From the NCBI GenBank assembly GCA_965279075.1, contig CBDIHI010000009.1, positions 367,926 to 431,925 on the forward strand: 64,000 nt of DNA. Direction: 5' to 3'. The stretch is from SZAS-79 sp965279075. GTDB lineage: Bacteria > Pseudomonadota > Gammaproteobacteria > Burkholderiales > SG8-39. Of this stretch, positions 27,775 through 36,350 are shown one piece after another (the stretch's first letter is position 1; each line of letters starts with the position of its first letter). The translations under genes were made by a program, and so were the position numbers. The notes beneath the pieces are model-generated. The model made no database searches, was not told the DNA's origin, and was given only the letters and a program-made list of their open reading frames with translations.

Positions 27775-29319
27775 TCAACCCGTAATCCCGATCGCCCACG
27801 GGATGAACTCGTGGTCGCCGAGACCGAACGCCTCGCTCTTGGTTTCCTTTCCTGAGGCGGTCGCGAGGATCAGGTCGAAGATCTTCTGCCCCATCTGCTG
27901 CATGTCGGCCGTGCCGTCGAGGATCTCGCCGCAGTTGATGTCCATGTCTTCTTCCAGCTTCACGAACATCGGCGTATTGGTCGCCAGCTTGATCGAGGGC
28001 GAGGGCTTGCAACCGAAAGCCGAGCCGCGGCCGGTCGTGAAGCAGACCACGTTCGCGCCGCCCGCGATCTGGCCGGTGGCCGACACCGGGTCGAAGCCCG
28101 GGGTGTCCATGAAGACGAAGCCCTTCTGCTTCACCTGCTCGGCGTACTTGTAGACCTCCATGAGCCCCGTGCTGCCGCCCTTCATCGCCGAGCCGAGCGA
28201 TTTCTCGAGGATGTTGGCGAGGCCGCCGGCCTGGTTGCCCGGGCTGACGATGCCGTTGATCTGCACGTCGCGGCCGGTTGCGTACTCGTCCTTCCACCAG
28301 CGGATGCGCTCGATCAGCTTCTCGCCGACTTCCTTGGTGACCGCGCGGCGCGTGAGCGTGTGCTCAACGCCGTAGATCTCGGGGGTCTCGGAGAGGATCG
28401 CCGTGCCGCCGTTCTTCACGAGGATGTCCATCGCGACGCCGAGCGCCGGGTTGGCGGTGATCGACGAGAAGCTGTCCGAGCCGCCGCACTGCAGGCCGAC
28501 GGTGATGTGGCTCGCGTCGACGGGTTCCCTCTTCACGTCGTTCGCCGCGGCGAGCAGTTCCTTGATCGCCTCGATGCCGGCCTCGATGGTTTTCCTCGTG
28601 CCGCCCGAGTCCTGCATCACGAAGGTCTTGAGTTTCGTGCCCTCGGTCAGTTTCTCGGCCTGGAAGAGGGTGTTGATCTGGTTCCTCTCGCAGCCCAGGC
28701 CCACCACCAGCACCGCCGCCATGTTCGGGTGGCGGATGTAGCCCGAGAGCGTGCGGCGCAGGAGGTCCATCGGCTCGCCCGAGAGTTCCATGCCGCAGCC
28801 CGTCGCGTGCGTGAACGCCGCCACGCCGTCGATGTTGGGGAATTCCGCGAGGCGCTCCGGCGTGAACCAGTCGGCCATGCGGTGCACGACCGTGGCCGAG
28901 CAGTTCACCGTGGAGACGATGCCGATGTAGTTGCGCGTCGCCACGCGCCCGTCGGCGCGTTTGTAGCCCATGAAGGTCGCGCGTTCGGCTGCCGGCAGCA
29001 CGGCCGTCGGCTTGTACTCCTGCGCATAGGCGTAGTCGCGGTCGAACTCGCGGAACTCCATGTTCAGCCGGTGCAGCAGGGTGCCCGGGCGGATGTCGTT
29101 CGAGGCGAAGCCGATCACGGTGTTGTACTTGAGCACCGCCTCGCCCTTGGCGATGGCGCGCGCCGCGACCTTGTGGCCGGCGGGGATGCGGTTGAGGCAG
29201 GTCACGCCCTCCTCGGGGATCACCGCGCCCTGCGCGATGTCGATGCGGGCAACCAGCACGTTGTCGTTCGCGTGCAGCCGGATCGCCGGGGAGGCGAAGT
29301 TCTTCACCCTGTCGTTCAT
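27775..29319 (-). CDS. UxaA/GarD family dehydratase (altronate/galactarate dehydratase-like)
   Basis: A 514-residue sugar-acid dehydratase. The N-terminal SAF domain (RLHANDNVLVARIDIAQGA, residues 14-32) is followed by the UxaA catalytic part with GYKRADGRVATRNYIGI, HATGCGMELSG, VVGLGCERNQ, GLQCGGSDSFS and NCGEILDG; the conserved cysteines likely hold Fe. Full length with both SAF and catalytic parts fits altronate or galactarate dehydratases; sequence alone does not separate them. It follows ptsI by 12 bases, so it may be transcribed with the PTS genes. Confidence 0.88.
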   Translation of the reverse strand: MNDRVKNFASPAIRLHANDNVLVARIDIAQGAVIPEEGVTCLNRIPAGHKVAARAIAKGEAVLKYNTVIGFASNDIRPGTLLHRLNMEFREFDRDYAYAQEYKPTAVLPAAERATFMGYKRADGRVATRNYIGIVSTVNCSATVVHRMADWFTPERLAEFPNIDGVAAFTHATGCGMELSGEPMDLLRRTLSGYIRHPNMAAVLVVGLGCERNQINTLFQAEKLTEGTKLKTFVMQDSGGTRKTIEAGIEAIKELLAAANDVKREPVDASHITVGLQCGGSDSFSSITANPALGVAMDILVKNGGTAILSETPEIYGVEHTLTRRAVTKEVGEKLIERIRWWKDEYATGRDVQINGIVSPGNQAGGLANILEKSLGSAMKGGSTGLMEVYKYAEQVKQKGFVFMDTPGFDPVSATGQIAGGANVVCFTTGRGSAFGCKPSPSIKLATNTPMFVKLEEDMDINCGEILDGTADMQQMGQKIFDLILATASGKETKSEAFGLGDHEFIPWAIGITG

Positions 29320-29331
29320 GCGGGAGCCTCC

Positions 29332-31068
29332 TCAGGCGTTCAGTTTCTGCAGCAGCTCTTGTGTCCTGCGGCTGTCGGTGGAGCGCAGCACGCGCGCGGC
29401 CATCGGCTGAATGGTCGCGATGCTGGTCTTCAGCACGCGCTCCTTGATCGCGAGCAGCTGCGCCGGGTGCATGGAGAAATTGCGCAGCCCCAGGCCGAGC
29501 AGCAGGCGCGTGAGCTTGGGGTCGCCCGCCATCTCGCCGCACACGGCCACCGGCACGCCGGCGCGGTTGGCGCGCGAGATCGTCTGCGACACGAGCTGCA
29601 GCACGGCCGGGTGCAGCGGGTCGTACAGGTGCGCTACCGCGTCGTCCGTCCGGTCGATCGCGAGCGTGTACTGGATCAGGTCGTTGGTGCCGAGCGAAAG
29701 GAAGCCGAGCTTCCTCATGAACATCGGCAGCGCGAGCGCCGCCGCGGGGATCTCGATCATGCCGCCGACCGGGATGTCCTTGTCGTAGGGCGTCCCTTCG
29801 GCGTCGAGCGAGGCCTTGGCCTCGCGGATCAGGCCGAGCGTCTGGTCGATTTCGTGCGCGTGCGCGAGCATCGGGATCAGCAGCCGGATCCTCCCGTAGT
29901 GCGAGGCGCGCAGGATCGCGCGCAGCTGGCCGAGGAACATCTGCGGCTCCGAGAGGCAATAGCGGATCGCGCGCAGCCCCAGCGCCGGGTTCGGCATGGC
30001 CTGCGCTTCGGCGCCGGCCGTGACCTGCAGCGCCTTGTCCGCGCCGATGTCGAGCGTCCGGATGGTGACGGGCTTGCCCGCCATCGCCACGGTCACCTCC
30101 CGGTAGGCCTCGAACTGCTCGTCCTCGCCGGGCAGGTCCTTCCGGTTCATGAACAGGAATTCGCTGCGGAACAGCCCGATGCCCTGCGCGCCGTTCTCGA
30201 GCACCTCGGGCATGTCCTGCGGCAGCTCGATGTTGGCGAAGAGCTCGATCGGCACGCCGTCGAGCGTGGCCGCGGGGGTGGTCCGCAGCCGCTTGAGCTT
30301 CTTCCTCTCCAGCTCGTGCTGGGACTGCTTCAGCTGGTACTCGGCCAGCACGATCGCGTCCGGTTCGACGATCAGCACGCCCTGGATGCCGTCCACGATC
30401 AGCAGGTCGCCCTCGCGGATCATGTGCCGGGCGTGGTGCAGGCCGACGATCGCCGGGATGTTCAGGCTGCGCGCGAGGATCGCGGTGTGCGAGGTCACGC
30501 CGCCGACGTCGGTGACGAAGCCGCCGAACGCGTGCTGCTTGAAGAGGAGCATGTCCGCGGGCGACAGGTCGTGCGCCACGATGATCAGCTGCTCTTCCTC
30601 CGACAGGTTCGGGGCGACCGTCCCCGGGCGGCCGAGCAGCGCCTTCAGCACGCGTTCCACCACCTGCGTGATGTCGGCCTTGCGTTCCTTCAGGTACGGG
30701 TCGTCGATCTCGTCGAACTGCGCGACGAGCGTCTCCATCTGCTGGATCAGCGCCCACTCGGCGTTGCAGCGGCGCTCGCGAATCAGGTTCTTCGGCACCT
30801 TCGCGAGCGAAGGGTCGTTCAGGATCATCTGGTGCAATTCGACGAACGCGCCGAATTCCGCCGGCGCGTCGGCGGGGATCTGCTTGCCGACCTCGGCGAG
30901 CTCCTCGCGCACCTTGCCCACCGCCGCGTCGAAGCGCGAGAGTTCCTGGTCGATGCCCGTTTCGGGCACCTCGTAGTGGGCAACCTCCAGCCGGGCGCTG
31001 GACACCAGGTGGGCATGCCCGATCGTGATGCCGGGCGAGACGCTGTGCCCGTGCAGTACGAAGTTCAC
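29332..31068 (-). CDS. ptsI: PTS enzyme I (phosphoenolpyruvate-protein phosphotransferase)
   Basis: A 578-residue enzyme I that autophosphorylates from PEP and passes phosphate to HPr. The phospho-His lies in TDVGGVTSHTAILAR (His194). The PEP-binding domain has GIGLFRSEFLFMNR, IPMLAHAHEI and the active-site Cys in VPVAVCGEMAGD. No GAF domain is present, so it is the carbohydrate-type EI rather than PtsP. It overlaps ptsH by 4 bases. No sugar-specific EIIB/EIIC is in the window. Confidence 0.96.
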   Translation of the reverse strand: MNFVLHGHSVSPGITIGHAHLVSSARLEVAHYEVPETGIDQELSRFDAAVGKVREELAEVGKQIPADAPAEFGAFVELHQMILNDPSLAKVPKNLIRERRCNAEWALIQQMETLVAQFDEIDDPYLKERKADITQVVERVLKALLGRPGTVAPNLSEEEQLIIVAHDLSPADMLLFKQHAFGGFVTDVGGVTSHTAILARSLNIPAIVGLHHARHMIREGDLLIVDGIQGVLIVEPDAIVLAEYQLKQSQHELERKKLKRLRTTPAATLDGVPIELFANIELPQDMPEVLENGAQGIGLFRSEFLFMNRKDLPGEDEQFEAYREVTVAMAGKPVTIRTLDIGADKALQVTAGAEAQAMPNPALGLRAIRYCLSEPQMFLGQLRAILRASHYGRIRLLIPMLAHAHEIDQTLGLIREAKASLDAEGTPYDKDIPVGGMIEIPAAALALPMFMRKLGFLSLGTNDLIQYTLAIDRTDDAVAHLYDPLHPAVLQLVSQTISRANRAGVPVAVCGEMAGDPKLTRLLLGLGLRNFSMHPAQLLAIKERVLKTSIATIQPMAARVLRSTDSRRTQELLQKLNA

Positions 31069-31334
31069 TCGCCCTCGCCGAACTTGTTCGCGATCAGTTC
31101 CAGCAGCGCCGCGAGGGCGGCGTCCGCGTCGGCGCCCGCGGTCTCGACGAGGACCGAGGAGCCCTTGCCGGCGGCCAGCATCATCACGCCCATGATGCTT
31201 TTCGCGTTCACGCGGCGGTTGTTGCGGGTCAGCCAGATCTCGGACGCGAACGTGCCCGCCAGCTGGGAGAGCTTCGCCGAGGCCCGCGCGTGCAGGCCGA
31301 GCTTGTTGATGATCGGGGCTTCAGCGCTTGGCAT
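31065..31334 (-). CDS. ptsH: Phosphocarrier protein HPr
   Basis: An 89-residue HPr. The EI-dependent phosphorylation site is His15 (GLHARASAKL), and the regulatory serine Ser46 lies in VNAKSIMGVMML. An intact Ser46 fits the betaproteobacterial pattern of HPr kinase control, although hprK is not in the window. I chose the ATG giving MPSAEAPIINK; the start region overlaps the EIIA end by 14 bases. The operon is gshB-EIIA-HPr-EI. Confidence 0.94.
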   Translation of the reverse strand: MPSAEAPIINKLGLHARASAKLSQLAGTFASEIWLTRNNRRVNAKSIMGVMMLAAGKGSSVLVETAGADADAALAALLELIANKFGEGE

Positions 31335-31728
31335 AACAGGGATCCCCATTGATGTACACGACACCCTCCGTCCCGCCGGTGATCGCCTTCTCGCGCACCT
31401 TGGCGAGCGGCGCGTCGCGGTAGGCCAGGGACCGCACCAGCATCGGCAGCGACACGCCGGACACGGCTTCCACGTTGCCGCCCGCGATCAGCTGCGTGGC
31501 GATGTTGCAGGGGGTGGCGCCGTACATGTCGGTCATCACCAGCACGCCGCTGCCGTCGTCGACACCCTTGAGCAGGTGCTGCGCCTCGGCGAGCACGGCC
31601 TCGGGGTCGTCCTTGATGCTGACCGCAAGGCACCCGACCTGCGTCAGCGGCCGGCCGAGCACGTGGCTCGCCGAAGCGAGCAGGTCCGCGCCGTAGTTGC
31701 CGTGCGTGATCAGCAGCACGCCGATCAT
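31321..31728 (-). CDS. PTS EIIA component, mannose/fructose family
   Basis: A 135-residue EIIA-Man domain protein. The N terminus MIGVLLITHGNYG carries the phospho-His (His9), and VLVMTDMYGATPCNIA is a family signature. It accepts phosphate from HPr. With no EIIB/C nearby it probably acts in regulation rather than sugar uptake. It overlaps gshB (ATGA). Confidence 0.93.
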   Translation of the reverse strand: MIGVLLITHGNYGADLLASASHVLGRPLTQVGCLAVSIKDDPEAVLAEAQHLLKGVDDGSGVLVMTDMYGATPCNIATQLIAGGNVEAVSGVSLPMLVRSLAYRDAPLAKVREKAITGGTEGVVYINGDPCYAKR

Positions 31729-32675
31729 CTCCCGCCTCCCGCCGCCTGTTCCAGCGCGTCGATGAACAGGCCCGCCACGTTGCAGCCGGCCTGGTCCATG
31801 ATCTCGCGGAAACATGTCGGGCTCGTGACGTTGACCTCGGTGAGGTAGTCGCCGATCACGTCGAGACCCACCAGCAGCAGGCCGCGCGGCGCGAGCTGCG
31901 GCGCGAGCGTCTCGGCGATCTCGAGGTCGCGCTTCGACAGCGGCTGCGCCACGCCCCGGCCGCCGGCCGCGAGGTTGCCGCGCGACTCGCCGGCCTTGGG
32001 GATTCGGGCCAGCGCGTACGGCACCACCTTGCCGCCGATCAGCAGGATCCGCTTGTCGCCGGCCGAGATCGCTGGGATGTAGCGCTGCGCCATCACGCTG
32101 CGGTTGCCGAACTCGGCCATCGTTTCGACGATCACGTTGCGGTTCGGGTCGTCGGTGCGCACGCGGAAGATGCTCGAACCGCCCATGCCGTCGAGGTGCT
32201 TGAGGATGATGTCGCCGTGCTCGGCGATGAAGGCCTGCAGCCGTTCCGGGTCGCGCGTCACCAGCGTCGGCGCGGTGAACTGCCCGAACTCGGCGATCGC
32301 GAGCTTCTCGTTGTGGTCGCGCAGCGCGGAAGGCCGGTTGAAGACCTTCGCGCCGGCGCGCTCGGCGGCGCCGAGGAGCCACGTGCTCGCGACGTACTCG
32401 AGGTCGAACGGCGGGTCCTTGCGCATCACGGTGGCGTCGAACGAGGCGAGCGCCCGCTCGGCCGGCGCACCGGCCTTGTACCAGTCGTGGTCGTCGTCCG
32501 ACAGCGTGAGGCGCATCGTCGTCGCGGTGACCGTTCCTCCGGCCAGCGCGATCGCCTGCGGCTCGCACACGTGCACCGCGTGGCCGCGCTTCGCCGCCTC
32601 GCGCATCATGGCGACCGTCGAGTCCTTGTAGGCCTTTAGCGACCCGGGCGGGTCGATGATGAACAGGAACTGCAT
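31725..32675 (-). CDS. gshB: Glutathione synthetase
   Basis: A 316-residue ATP-grasp enzyme that joins gamma-glutamylcysteine and glycine. The N terminus MQFLFIIDPPGSLKAYKDST matches GshB. The ATP-grasp core has ILKHLDGMGGSSIFR and the C-terminal GLDVIGDYLTEVNVTSPTC. A GTG 12 bases upstream is possible, but GGAG sits right against it and is better spaced for the ATG at 32675, which also gives the E. coli length. Confidence 0.96.
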   Translation of the reverse strand: MQFLFIIDPPGSLKAYKDSTVAMMREAAKRGHAVHVCEPQAIALAGGTVTATTMRLTLSDDDHDWYKAGAPAERALASFDATVMRKDPPFDLEYVASTWLLGAAERAGAKVFNRPSALRDHNEKLAIAEFGQFTAPTLVTRDPERLQAFIAEHGDIILKHLDGMGGSSIFRVRTDDPNRNVIVETMAEFGNRSVMAQRYIPAISAGDKRILLIGGKVVPYALARIPKAGESRGNLAAGGRGVAQPLSKRDLEIAETLAPQLAPRGLLLVGLDVIGDYLTEVNVTSPTCFREIMDQAGCNVAGLFIDALEQAAGGGR

Positions 32676-32708
32676 GTCGCGGGTCACTCCGGTTCGGTCC
32701 CTGAAACG

Positions 32709-32734
32709 AAAAAGGGCAGGCGCGCGGCCTGCCC
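32709..32734 (-). terminator. Intrinsic terminator downstream of the cytochrome c5 gene
   Basis: GGGCAGGC / GCCTGCCC (8-bp stem, 32714-32721 and 32727-32734), followed on the minus strand by TTTTTCG. It lies 21 bases past the cytochrome stop and 34 bases before gshB, so the gshB-PTS operon likely has its own promoter or relies on read-through. Confidence 0.83.
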
Positions 32735-32754
32735 CCTTGCGTTGCGAGGCATCC

Positions 32755-33297
32755 TTACTTCTTCGCGTCTTTCTTGGCGTCCGCGGCAGGGGCCTTGGGC
32801 TCGGCGGGCTCCTTGAAGCTCGCGCCGGACTGGTTGGCCATGACGACGATCGCGCGGGCGATCTCGAGGTCCGACAGGTCGGGCACGCCGCCGCGCGGCG
32901 GCATCGCGCCCTTGCCCTTGATCGCGCTCTTGGTCAGGCCGTCCAGGCCCTGCCCGAGCCGCGCGGCCCACGAGGCCTTGTCGCCGGTCTTCGGGGCGCC
33001 GGCCGCGCCGGGCGTGTGGCAGGCGCCGCAGACCGCCTTGACCACGTCCTCGCCGCTCTTCGCGACCTTGGGCGCGCTGGCGTCGATCACCTCGACCGTG
33101 CCCACCGGCTGGATGCGGGCGGCCACGGCCCTGGGTTCGAGCGACGCCGGGTCCGGGGCGGTTTCGCCCAGCACGAGGTGCACCAGCATCACGATGCCGA
33201 TGACCGGGATCAGGAACGACAGCAGCAGCACCACGATCAATTGCTTGGGCGTCTGGATGAACGATGTGTGCTCTTCGTGCGCGGCGGACTGGCTCAT
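32755..33297 (-). CDS. Membrane-anchored cytochrome c5-type protein
   Basis: A 180-residue class I cytochrome c. An N-terminal membrane anchor (about residues 20-43) is followed by a periplasmic domain with one haem motif CGACH (Cys90, Cys93, His94). The likely axial Met is in GKGAMPPRGG near residue 132. The C-terminal tail is Lys/Ala-rich and flexible. Such c5 proteins shuttle electrons to terminal oxidases or denitrification enzymes. No oxidase gene is adjacent. Confidence 0.92.
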   Translation of the reverse strand: MSQSAAHEEHTSFIQTPKQLIVVLLLSFLIPVIGIVMLVHLVLGETAPDPASLEPRAVAARIQPVGTVEVIDASAPKVAKSGEDVVKAVCGACHTPGAAGAPKTGDKASWAARLGQGLDGLTKSAIKGKGAMPPRGGVPDLSDLEIARAIVVMANQSGASFKEPAEPKAPAADAKKDAKK

Positions 33298-33396
33298 GCA
33301 GGCATTCCTTTGCTGGGAAACGGGGCGCGGCGCGGCGGGCCGGGCGCCAAAGCCATGATTTTAGCGCGAAAGTCGCCCCCGGGAAAACCGCCCGCG

Positions 33397-33425
33397 TGGA
33401 CGAACAGGGGGAAAACCGATATTCT
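33397..33425 (+). promoter_or_regulatory. Candidate sigma-70 promoter of tRNA-Arg
   Basis: TGGACG (33397-33402, 4 of 6 to the -35 consensus) and TATTCT (33420-33425, 4 of 6 to the -10) are separated by 17 bases and lie about 20 bases upstream of the tRNA 5' end. Confidence 0.4.
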
Positions 33426-33445
33426 CCCGGCCCTTGCGGTACAGG

Positions 33446-33522
33446 GCGCCCGTAGCTCAGCTGGATAGAGTACTGCCCTCCGAAGGCAGGGGTCACTGGT
33501 TCGACTCCAGTCGGGCGCGCCA
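33446..33522 (+). tRNA. tRNA-Arg (anticodon CCG)
   Basis: A 77-base cloverleaf. The acceptor stem GCGCCCG (33446-33452) pairs with CGGGCGC (33512-33518), the discriminator is G, and CCA is encoded (33520-33522). The anticodon stem CTGCC/GGCAG encloses the loop CTCCGAA, giving anticodon CCG, which reads CGG. The T-loop GGTTCGACTCC is canonical. No integrase or repeated 3' end is seen next to it. Confidence 0.96.
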
Positions 33523-33550
33523 CTCCCCCGTTCGTTTTCCTCCCCGCCCC

Positions 33551-34180
33551 TTACCTGATCGGCGAGAACGGCGCGGCCAGCAGGATCTTGTTTTCCTGTG
33601 CGACCGTGTTGTACGGCGTGTCCCCCGCGGCGGGACCGGGCGGCCAGGTGCCGCTGGCGATGGCCTTGTTGCGTGTGTTCATGCGCTCGTCGAGGCTCTT
33701 GTACGGCCAGATATGGACGAACTTGTTCAGCCGGCCCAGCTCCGAGTACCAGGTCGCGATCACCGGCGAGAGTTTCTCGCGCGCCGGCAGCGAGGCCGCC
33801 CAGGCTTTCTGGACCTTCCCCTGGTCGCCCGGCGCGAGCGTGTAGGTGCGCATCTCGAAGTAAGGGCCCACGTCCCCGGTCGGCAGCAGCGGCGAGTTGT
33901 CCCAGGGGATGAAGATGTCCGACTGCATGTTGAGGATGAACTCGCCGGTGACGGGCGGCCACTTGCCGCTCGCCACGGCGGCGGCGCGGATGCGTTTGCG
34001 CTCCTCGAGGTCCTTGTACGGCCAGACGTGGACGATCTGGTTCAGCGGGCCGATTTCGGTGTACCAGAAGGCCGCCAGCGGGGACAGTTCCAGGCGCTTC
34101 GGGAGCGCGTCGGTCCAGCGCTTGAGGACTTCGGGCAGGGACCGCGGCTTCAGGTCGTAGGTGCGCATCTCGTAAATCAT
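33551..34180 (-). CDS. NIPSNAP family protein, two tandem domains
   Basis: A 209-residue protein made of two ferredoxin-like NIPSNAP repeats. The first begins MIYEMRTYDLKPRSLPEVL and the second YFEMRTYTLAPGDQGKVQ (about residue 105). Each ends with a similar VHVWPYKDLEER or VHIWPYKSLDER block. Function is unknown; in Burkholderiales such genes often lie beside aromatic or organic-acid catabolism genes. It is convergent with tRNA-Arg and divergent from the adjacent Bug receptor. The ATG at 34180 was chosen over a start 14 codons upstream. Confidence 0.88.
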   Translation of the reverse strand: MIYEMRTYDLKPRSLPEVLKRWTDALPKRLELSPLAAFWYTEIGPLNQIVHVWPYKDLEERKRIRAAAVASGKWPPVTGEFILNMQSDIFIPWDNSPLLPTGDVGPYFEMRTYTLAPGDQGKVQKAWAASLPAREKLSPVIATWYSELGRLNKFVHIWPYKSLDERMNTRNKAIASGTWPPGPAAGDTPYNTVAQENKILLAAPFSPIR

Positions 34181-34279
34181 CGGGATTCCCTTCAGTTGAG
34201 GTGTACGGTGGACTCGGTGCATACTCTACCAAGAAGACAGATGCATAAAACTGTTCGAGCCCGACCCAAGGAGACAAGC

Positions 34280-35263
34280 ATGTCCAAGCCCCTGTTCGGC
34301 GGCCTCATGGCCGCGGCGGTAATCGCCGCTTCGCTGTTCGTTGCGCCCGCTTTCGCGCAATACCCCACCAAGTCCGTCACCATGCTGGTGCCCTTCGCGG
34401 CCGGCGGCCCGACCGACATCGTAGCGCGCGTCATGGCGCAGGCGATGGGCAAGCCCCTCGGCCAGACGGTGGTCGTCGAGAACCGGCCGAGCAACGGCGG
34501 CATCCTCGCGCCCGAGCAACTGACCAAGTCCTCGCCCGACGGCTACACGATCCTGATCCACCATATCGGCATGTCGACCGCGCCTTTCCTCTACCGGCAG
34601 CTGCGCTACAAGCCGCTCGAGGACTTCGAGTACATCGGCCTCATCAACGAAGTGCCGATGACGATTATCGCGCGCGGCAACTTCCCCGCCGACAACTTCA
34701 AGGATTTCCTCACCTACATCAAGGCCAACAACAAGAAGGTGACCTACGCCAACGCCGGCCTCGGCGCGGCGAGTCACCTGTGCGGCATGCTGTTCATGAG
34801 CGCGATCCATACCGACTTCCTGACCGTGCCGTACAAGGGCACCGCGCCCGCGATGAACGACCTGCTCGGCGGCCAGGTGGACTTCATGTGCGACCAGACC
34901 ACCAGCACGACCTCGCACATCAGGAGCGGCAAGGTGAAGGTGTTCGCGGTCACCACGCCCAAGCGCGTGGCCTCGCTCAAGGATGTGCCCACGCTCGACG
35001 AGCTCGGCCTCAAGGGCGCCGACGTCTCCGTCTGGCACGGCTTCTACGCGCCCAAGGGCACGCCCAAGCCGGTGATCGACAAGCTCGCCGGCGCGCTGCA
35101 GGTGGCCCTCAAGGATCCGGTCGTCGGGACGCGCTTCGGCGAACTCGGCACCGAGCCGATCGACGTGAAGCGCGCCACGCCGGAGGTGCTGAAGGCCTTC
35201 CTCAAGTCCGAGATGGACAAGTGGGGCCCGCTGATCCAGAAGGCCGGGCAGTACGCCGATTGA
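34280..35263 (+). CDS. Bug/TctC family periplasmic solute-binding receptor (copy 1)
   Basis: A 327-residue extracytoplasmic receptor. The signal peptide (residues 1-26, ending APAFAQ) is followed by YPTKSVTMLVPFAAGGPTDIVAR, the Bug family hallmark, and VVVENRPSNGG. The strong ribosome-binding site AAGGAG lies 7 bases before the ATG. These proteins bind carboxylates or amides; no TctA/TctB membrane genes are present, so its transporter, if any, is elsewhere. It is monocistronic with its own terminator. Confidence 0.93.
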   Translation: MSKPLFGGLMAAAVIAASLFVAPAFAQYPTKSVTMLVPFAAGGPTDIVARVMAQAMGKPLGQTVVVENRPSNGGILAPEQLTKSSPDGYTILIHHIGMSTAPFLYRQLRYKPLEDFEYIGLINEVPMTIIARGNFPADNFKDFLTYIKANNKKVTYANAGLGAASHLCGMLFMSAIHTDFLTVPYKGTAPAMNDLLGGQVDFMCDQTTSTTSHIRSGKVKVFAVTTPKRVASLKDVPTLDELGLKGADVSVWHGFYAPKGTPKPVIDKLAGALQVALKDPVVGTRFGELGTEPIDVKRATPEVLKAFLKSEMDKWGPLIQKAGQYAD

Positions 35264-35302
35264 AAATGGGGGAGTGTCCCCCCTCATACCTTCCATCACG
35301 AA

Positions 35303-35333
35303 ATAAAAAAGGCGCCCTGGGGCGCCTTTTTTA
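35303..35333. terminator. Bidirectional intrinsic terminator
   Basis: GGCGCC-CTGG-GGCGCC (35311-35326) is flanked by an A run (35305-35310) on the left and a T run (35327-35332) on the right, so it can stop both the Bug receptor transcript and the convergent dienelactone hydrolase transcript. Confidence 0.9.
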
Positions 35334-35347
35334 TTTACTTCGCAGGG

Positions 35348-36253
35348 CTAGGCAAGGCCGTGCTTCCTGAACCACGCGTCCATGCGCTTCCAGCCGTCCG
35401 CGGCGGCTTCCTTGCGGTAGCTCGGCCGGTAGTCGGCGTTGAAGGCGTGGGGCGTGTCGGGGTAGACGTGGATCATCGACTCCTTCTCCTTGCCGAAGGC
35501 GAGCAGCGCTGCGTTCATGCGCTCGACCATCTGCACCGGGATGCCCGGGTCCGCGCCGCCGTACAGGCCGAGCACGGGCGCCTTCAGCTGGTCGGCGATG
35601 TCGAGCGGGGTGTTCGGCTGGGCGGGCAGCGTCTGGTTCAGGCCGCCATACCAGGCCACGCCGGCCTTCACCTTCTTGCTGTAGGCCGAGTACATCCAGA
35701 CCATGCGGCCGCCGCGGCAGAAGCCGGTGATGCCCAGTTTCGCCGTGTTGGCGAGCTTGTGCCTGGCCGCCCAGGCCACCGTGCCGTCGAGGTCGATGAA
35801 GGCCTGCTCGTCGGTGAGCTTGTTGGCGCCGGCGAGGACTTCCTTGATGTCGGTGAGCTTCCAGAGCTGGCCGCTGCGCGCGTACGGTTCGTTGGCGATG
35901 GCGAAGTAGCCGGCCTTGGCGAGGCGCCGGCAGACGTCCTTGATGTGCTCGTGCAGGCCCCAGACCTCGGCCACGACCAGGATGACCGAGCGCTTGCCCT
36001 TGCCCTTGGGCACGGCGTAGTAGCCGGGCACCGTGCCGAACGTGGTGGCGATCTCGATGTCGCCGCCTTCCAGCCCGTCCATGGAGGTGGAGATGGCCTG
36101 CGCCATCACGGGCGCCGCGGTGACCGCGAAGCCGGCGGCGATCACGCCGGCGATGAAGCCGCGGCGGTCCAGCTTCGACTCGGGAACGAGGCTGTTGAAA
36201 TGCGGGTCGTCCAGCGGGTTGGGCATGTCACCAACGAAATCTTCTCTGCGCAC
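35348..36253 (-). CDS. Exported dienelactone hydrolase family protein
   Basis: A 301-residue alpha/beta hydrolase. A twin-arginine-like signal (LDRRGFIAGVIAAGFAVTAA, about residues 30-50) precedes the hydrolase domain. The Cys nucleophile is in GITGFCRGGRM, the acid in YGGADPGIP and the His in DTPHAFNADY, as in dienelactone hydrolases. The substrate is uncertain. I placed the start at GTG 36253 because AGGAGA is well spaced for it; an open frame continues upstream. Confidence 0.88.
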   Translation of the reverse strand: MRREDFVGDMPNPLDDPHFNSLVPESKLDRRGFIAGVIAAGFAVTAAPVMAQAISTSMDGLEGGDIEIATTFGTVPGYYAVPKGKGKRSVILVVAEVWGLHEHIKDVCRRLAKAGYFAIANEPYARSGQLWKLTDIKEVLAGANKLTDEQAFIDLDGTVAWAARHKLANTAKLGITGFCRGGRMVWMYSAYSKKVKAGVAWYGGLNQTLPAQPNTPLDIADQLKAPVLGLYGGADPGIPVQMVERMNAALLAFGKEKESMIHVYPDTPHAFNADYRPSYRKEAAADGWKRMDAWFRKHGLA

Positions 36254-36350
36254 GTGCTTCTCCTGAGGGTGGGGGAACACTCTAGAATACGTTTTTTGCG
36301 GCCAGTTTATTCCACCCGGCCCGCATCATCCATCTCCCCCGGAGCGTTCC

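Noticed and set aside
28360..31848. Very long plus-strand open frame (1162 codons) opposite the dehydratase and PTS genes
   Set aside because: It is the antisense shadow of well-conserved minus-strand genes; the translation is Arg/Ala/Val/His-rich with no domain.
33446..33522. tRNA-Arg as an integration site of a mobile element
   Set aside because: No integrase gene and no repeated tRNA 3' end were seen in the flanks, and the neighbours have normal composition.
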